Assembly (NCBI GenBank): GCA_963762165.1 | Contig: CAVXJN010000001.1 | Coordinates: 124,001-188,000 of the forward strand | Origin: CAVXJN01 sp963762165 | Lineage (GTDB): Bacteria > Pseudomonadota > Gammaproteobacteria > JASBUN01 | DNA: 64,000 nucleotides | Direction of reading: 5' to 3' | Shown: positions 63,037-64,000 of the stretch, piece after piece | How the letters are laid out: each line of letters begins with the position of its first letter | Numbering within the stretch: position 1 is the stretch's first letter | Notes under the pieces: model-generated | Databases searched by the model: none | What the model was told of the DNA's origin: nothing | The model's input: the letters and a program-made list of their open reading frames with translations, nothing else | Position numbers and translations under genes: made by a program

Positions 63037-64000
63037 TTATGCGGCACCCGTTTCGAACTTTTGGGCACCGAGGGTGATCGGTCTGAACTCGGTGCCGTCC
63101 CCAGTGAAGAATCGCGAAAAACCCTCGTAATATTCCAAACGCAACACCTGTATGGCCACGATCGCGCCTTCGACGACCAAAATGAATACGTTACCCAACA
63201 CCACCGTAATCAAATGTCCGGTGCTTTCCATCATCCGCGCGAGGGTGAACACAGCGATTGCCAATGCCACGTGATTGAGACTGAATGCCGCCACCCGCAG
63301 AAACGACAGCGTATTTGCAATATAGCTCATGAAGCTTTCAAAAATTTCCAGCACCACGACCAACAGCCGTTCGAAAAACGGGGCCCGAGTCTGCGCCCAG
63401 CGATTCGTGAAAATCACGAACAGCGGCAGACCTATCAGAACCAGTTCAGCGCGTTCGAATTCGACGTCGTGGACCCACTGCCAGGCGGCGATCAACACGC
63501 CCGCATACAGGACTATGCCGGCTAAGCCCTTACCATCCACCAACGCTTCACGGTAGCGTTTCTCTGCGAGACGATTGCGAACCGTGATTATGCTCGCTAT
63601 CAGGATGAAACCCACGCCCCAAGCGAGCGCCAGCAGCAGCATATGCATCGGGTCTGACAGCGGCGACATCCAAACCGGATGCAAGACGTCTTCATAACCG
63701 AACACGCTACCATACAAGACTCCGAAGCCCGTGGATGCTATACCGGCCCCGATCACGAACGGCCGCGCTGTCGCCCACCGATTCGGCAGCGTCAATCCCG
63801 CGGCAAAAATCACTGCGCCCTGCCCCACATCGCCGAACATCATCCCGAACATCATTATATAGGTCAGCGCAAACAGCCAGGTTGGATCGAACTCGCCGTA
63901 ACGCGGGATTCCGTAATTGCGCACCAGTGCGGCAAACGGCCTCATAAATCGTGGATAGCGGATTACGGTCGGCACCCTTTGCCACTCCTCCGGCAGCGGA
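63037..64000 (-). CDS. ntpI: V/A-type ATPase subunit I (a-type), 5' end outside window
   Basis: The C-terminal 320 residues of the membrane stator subunit. The frame is open to the right edge, so the start is missing. Features are RNYGIPRYGEFDPTWLFALTYIMMFGMMFGDVGQGAVIF, a family hallmark, then several helices and SYIANTLSFLRVAAFSLNHVALAIAVF, near the functional arginine of the proton path. The gap to subunit K is 32 bases. It would be the first or second gene of I-K-F-E-A-B-D-antiporter. Confidence 0.93.
   Translation of the reverse strand, partial: PLPEEWQRVPTVIRYPRFMRPFAALVRNYGIPRYGEFDPTWLFALTYIMMFGMMFGDVGQGAVIFAAGLTLPNRWATARPFVIGAGIASTGFGVLYGSVFGYEDVLHPVWMSPLSDPMHMLLLALAWGVGFILIASIITVRNRLAEKRYREALVDGKGLAGIVLYAGVLIAAWQWVHDVEFERAELVLIGLPLFVIFTNRWAQTRAPFFERLLVVVLEIFESFMSYIANTLSFLRVAAFSLNHVALAIAVFTLARMMESTGHLITVVLGNVFILVVEGAIVAIQVLRLEYYEGFSRFFTGDGTEFRPITLGAQKFETGAA

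Noticed and set aside
1..64000. tRNA/rRNA genes, insertion sequences, CRISPR repeats, prophage or attachment sites
   Set aside because: I looked for cloverleaf-like segments, regular repeats and transposase motifs by eye and saw none; a covariance-model search would be decisive for RNAs.

Overview
The window looks like chromosomal DNA of a GC-rich, Gram-negative gammaproteobacterium. The Lol lipoprotein exporter, SfsA, YajQ, a complete System I cytochrome c maturation operon (ccmABCDEFGHI) and an Isp-type [NiFe]-hydrogenase of the kind known from purple sulfur bacteria point to a respiratory, probably H2-metabolising lineage near Chromatiales/Ectothiorhodospirales. That placement is inferred from gene content only. 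I saw no rRNA, tRNA, insertion sequence, prophage or CRISPR array, and no gene-free stretch above 300 bases.

Layout. 1-5.4 kb: comEC (cut by the left edge), a DUF2062 membrane protein, lolD with a single Lol permease gene, and sfsA. 5.5-10.2 kb: a small secreted protein, the agmatine-to-putrescine pair aguA/aguB, a divergent DAHP synthase, a Nudix ADP-ribose pyrophosphatase and a lipoprotein. 10.3-17.2 kb (minus strand): ccmA to ccmI, mostly with ATGA-type overlaps; ccmF and ccmI are broken by single-base indels. 17.4-26.2 kb: housekeeping and orphan genes (DHH phosphoesterase, YajQ, MFS exporter, a ThiL-like protein that has lost key residues, a second DAHP synthase, Sel1-repeat protein, PepN). 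26.4-30.5 kb: a signalling cluster of a small Ser/Thr-type kinase, a PP2C phosphatase and an 814-residue Hpt-REC-REC-GGDEF-EAL protein with several degenerate domains. 30.6-39.1 kb: MscS-type channel, UspA, SulP transporter, EEP-family protein, a phospholipase D/VTT fusion and a four-helix membrane protein.

39.1-56.3 kb is a hydrogenase island. A cytoplasmic group 3b (NADP-linked, sulfhydrogenase-type) enzyme, hydBGDA plus a protease, runs left. A shared maturation set hypC-A-B-D-F-E runs right, followed by a membrane-linked Isp-type (group 1e-like) enzyme, hynD-hupH-hynS-isp1-isp2-hynL, and the nickel permease hupE. hynL carries about six indels and hypE one. 56.3-64 kb (minus strand) is a V/A-type ATPase operon, I-K-F-E-A-B-D, ending in a CPA2 cation/proton antiporter; subunit I runs off the right edge.

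The broken genes keep family-level conservation in alternating frames while neighbours are intact, so I favour local assembly error over true decay. The most novel candidates are the kinase/phosphatase/degenerate c-di-GMP hub cluster, the ThiL-like pseudoenzyme, and the V-ATPase/antiporter operon next to a two-hydrogenase island.
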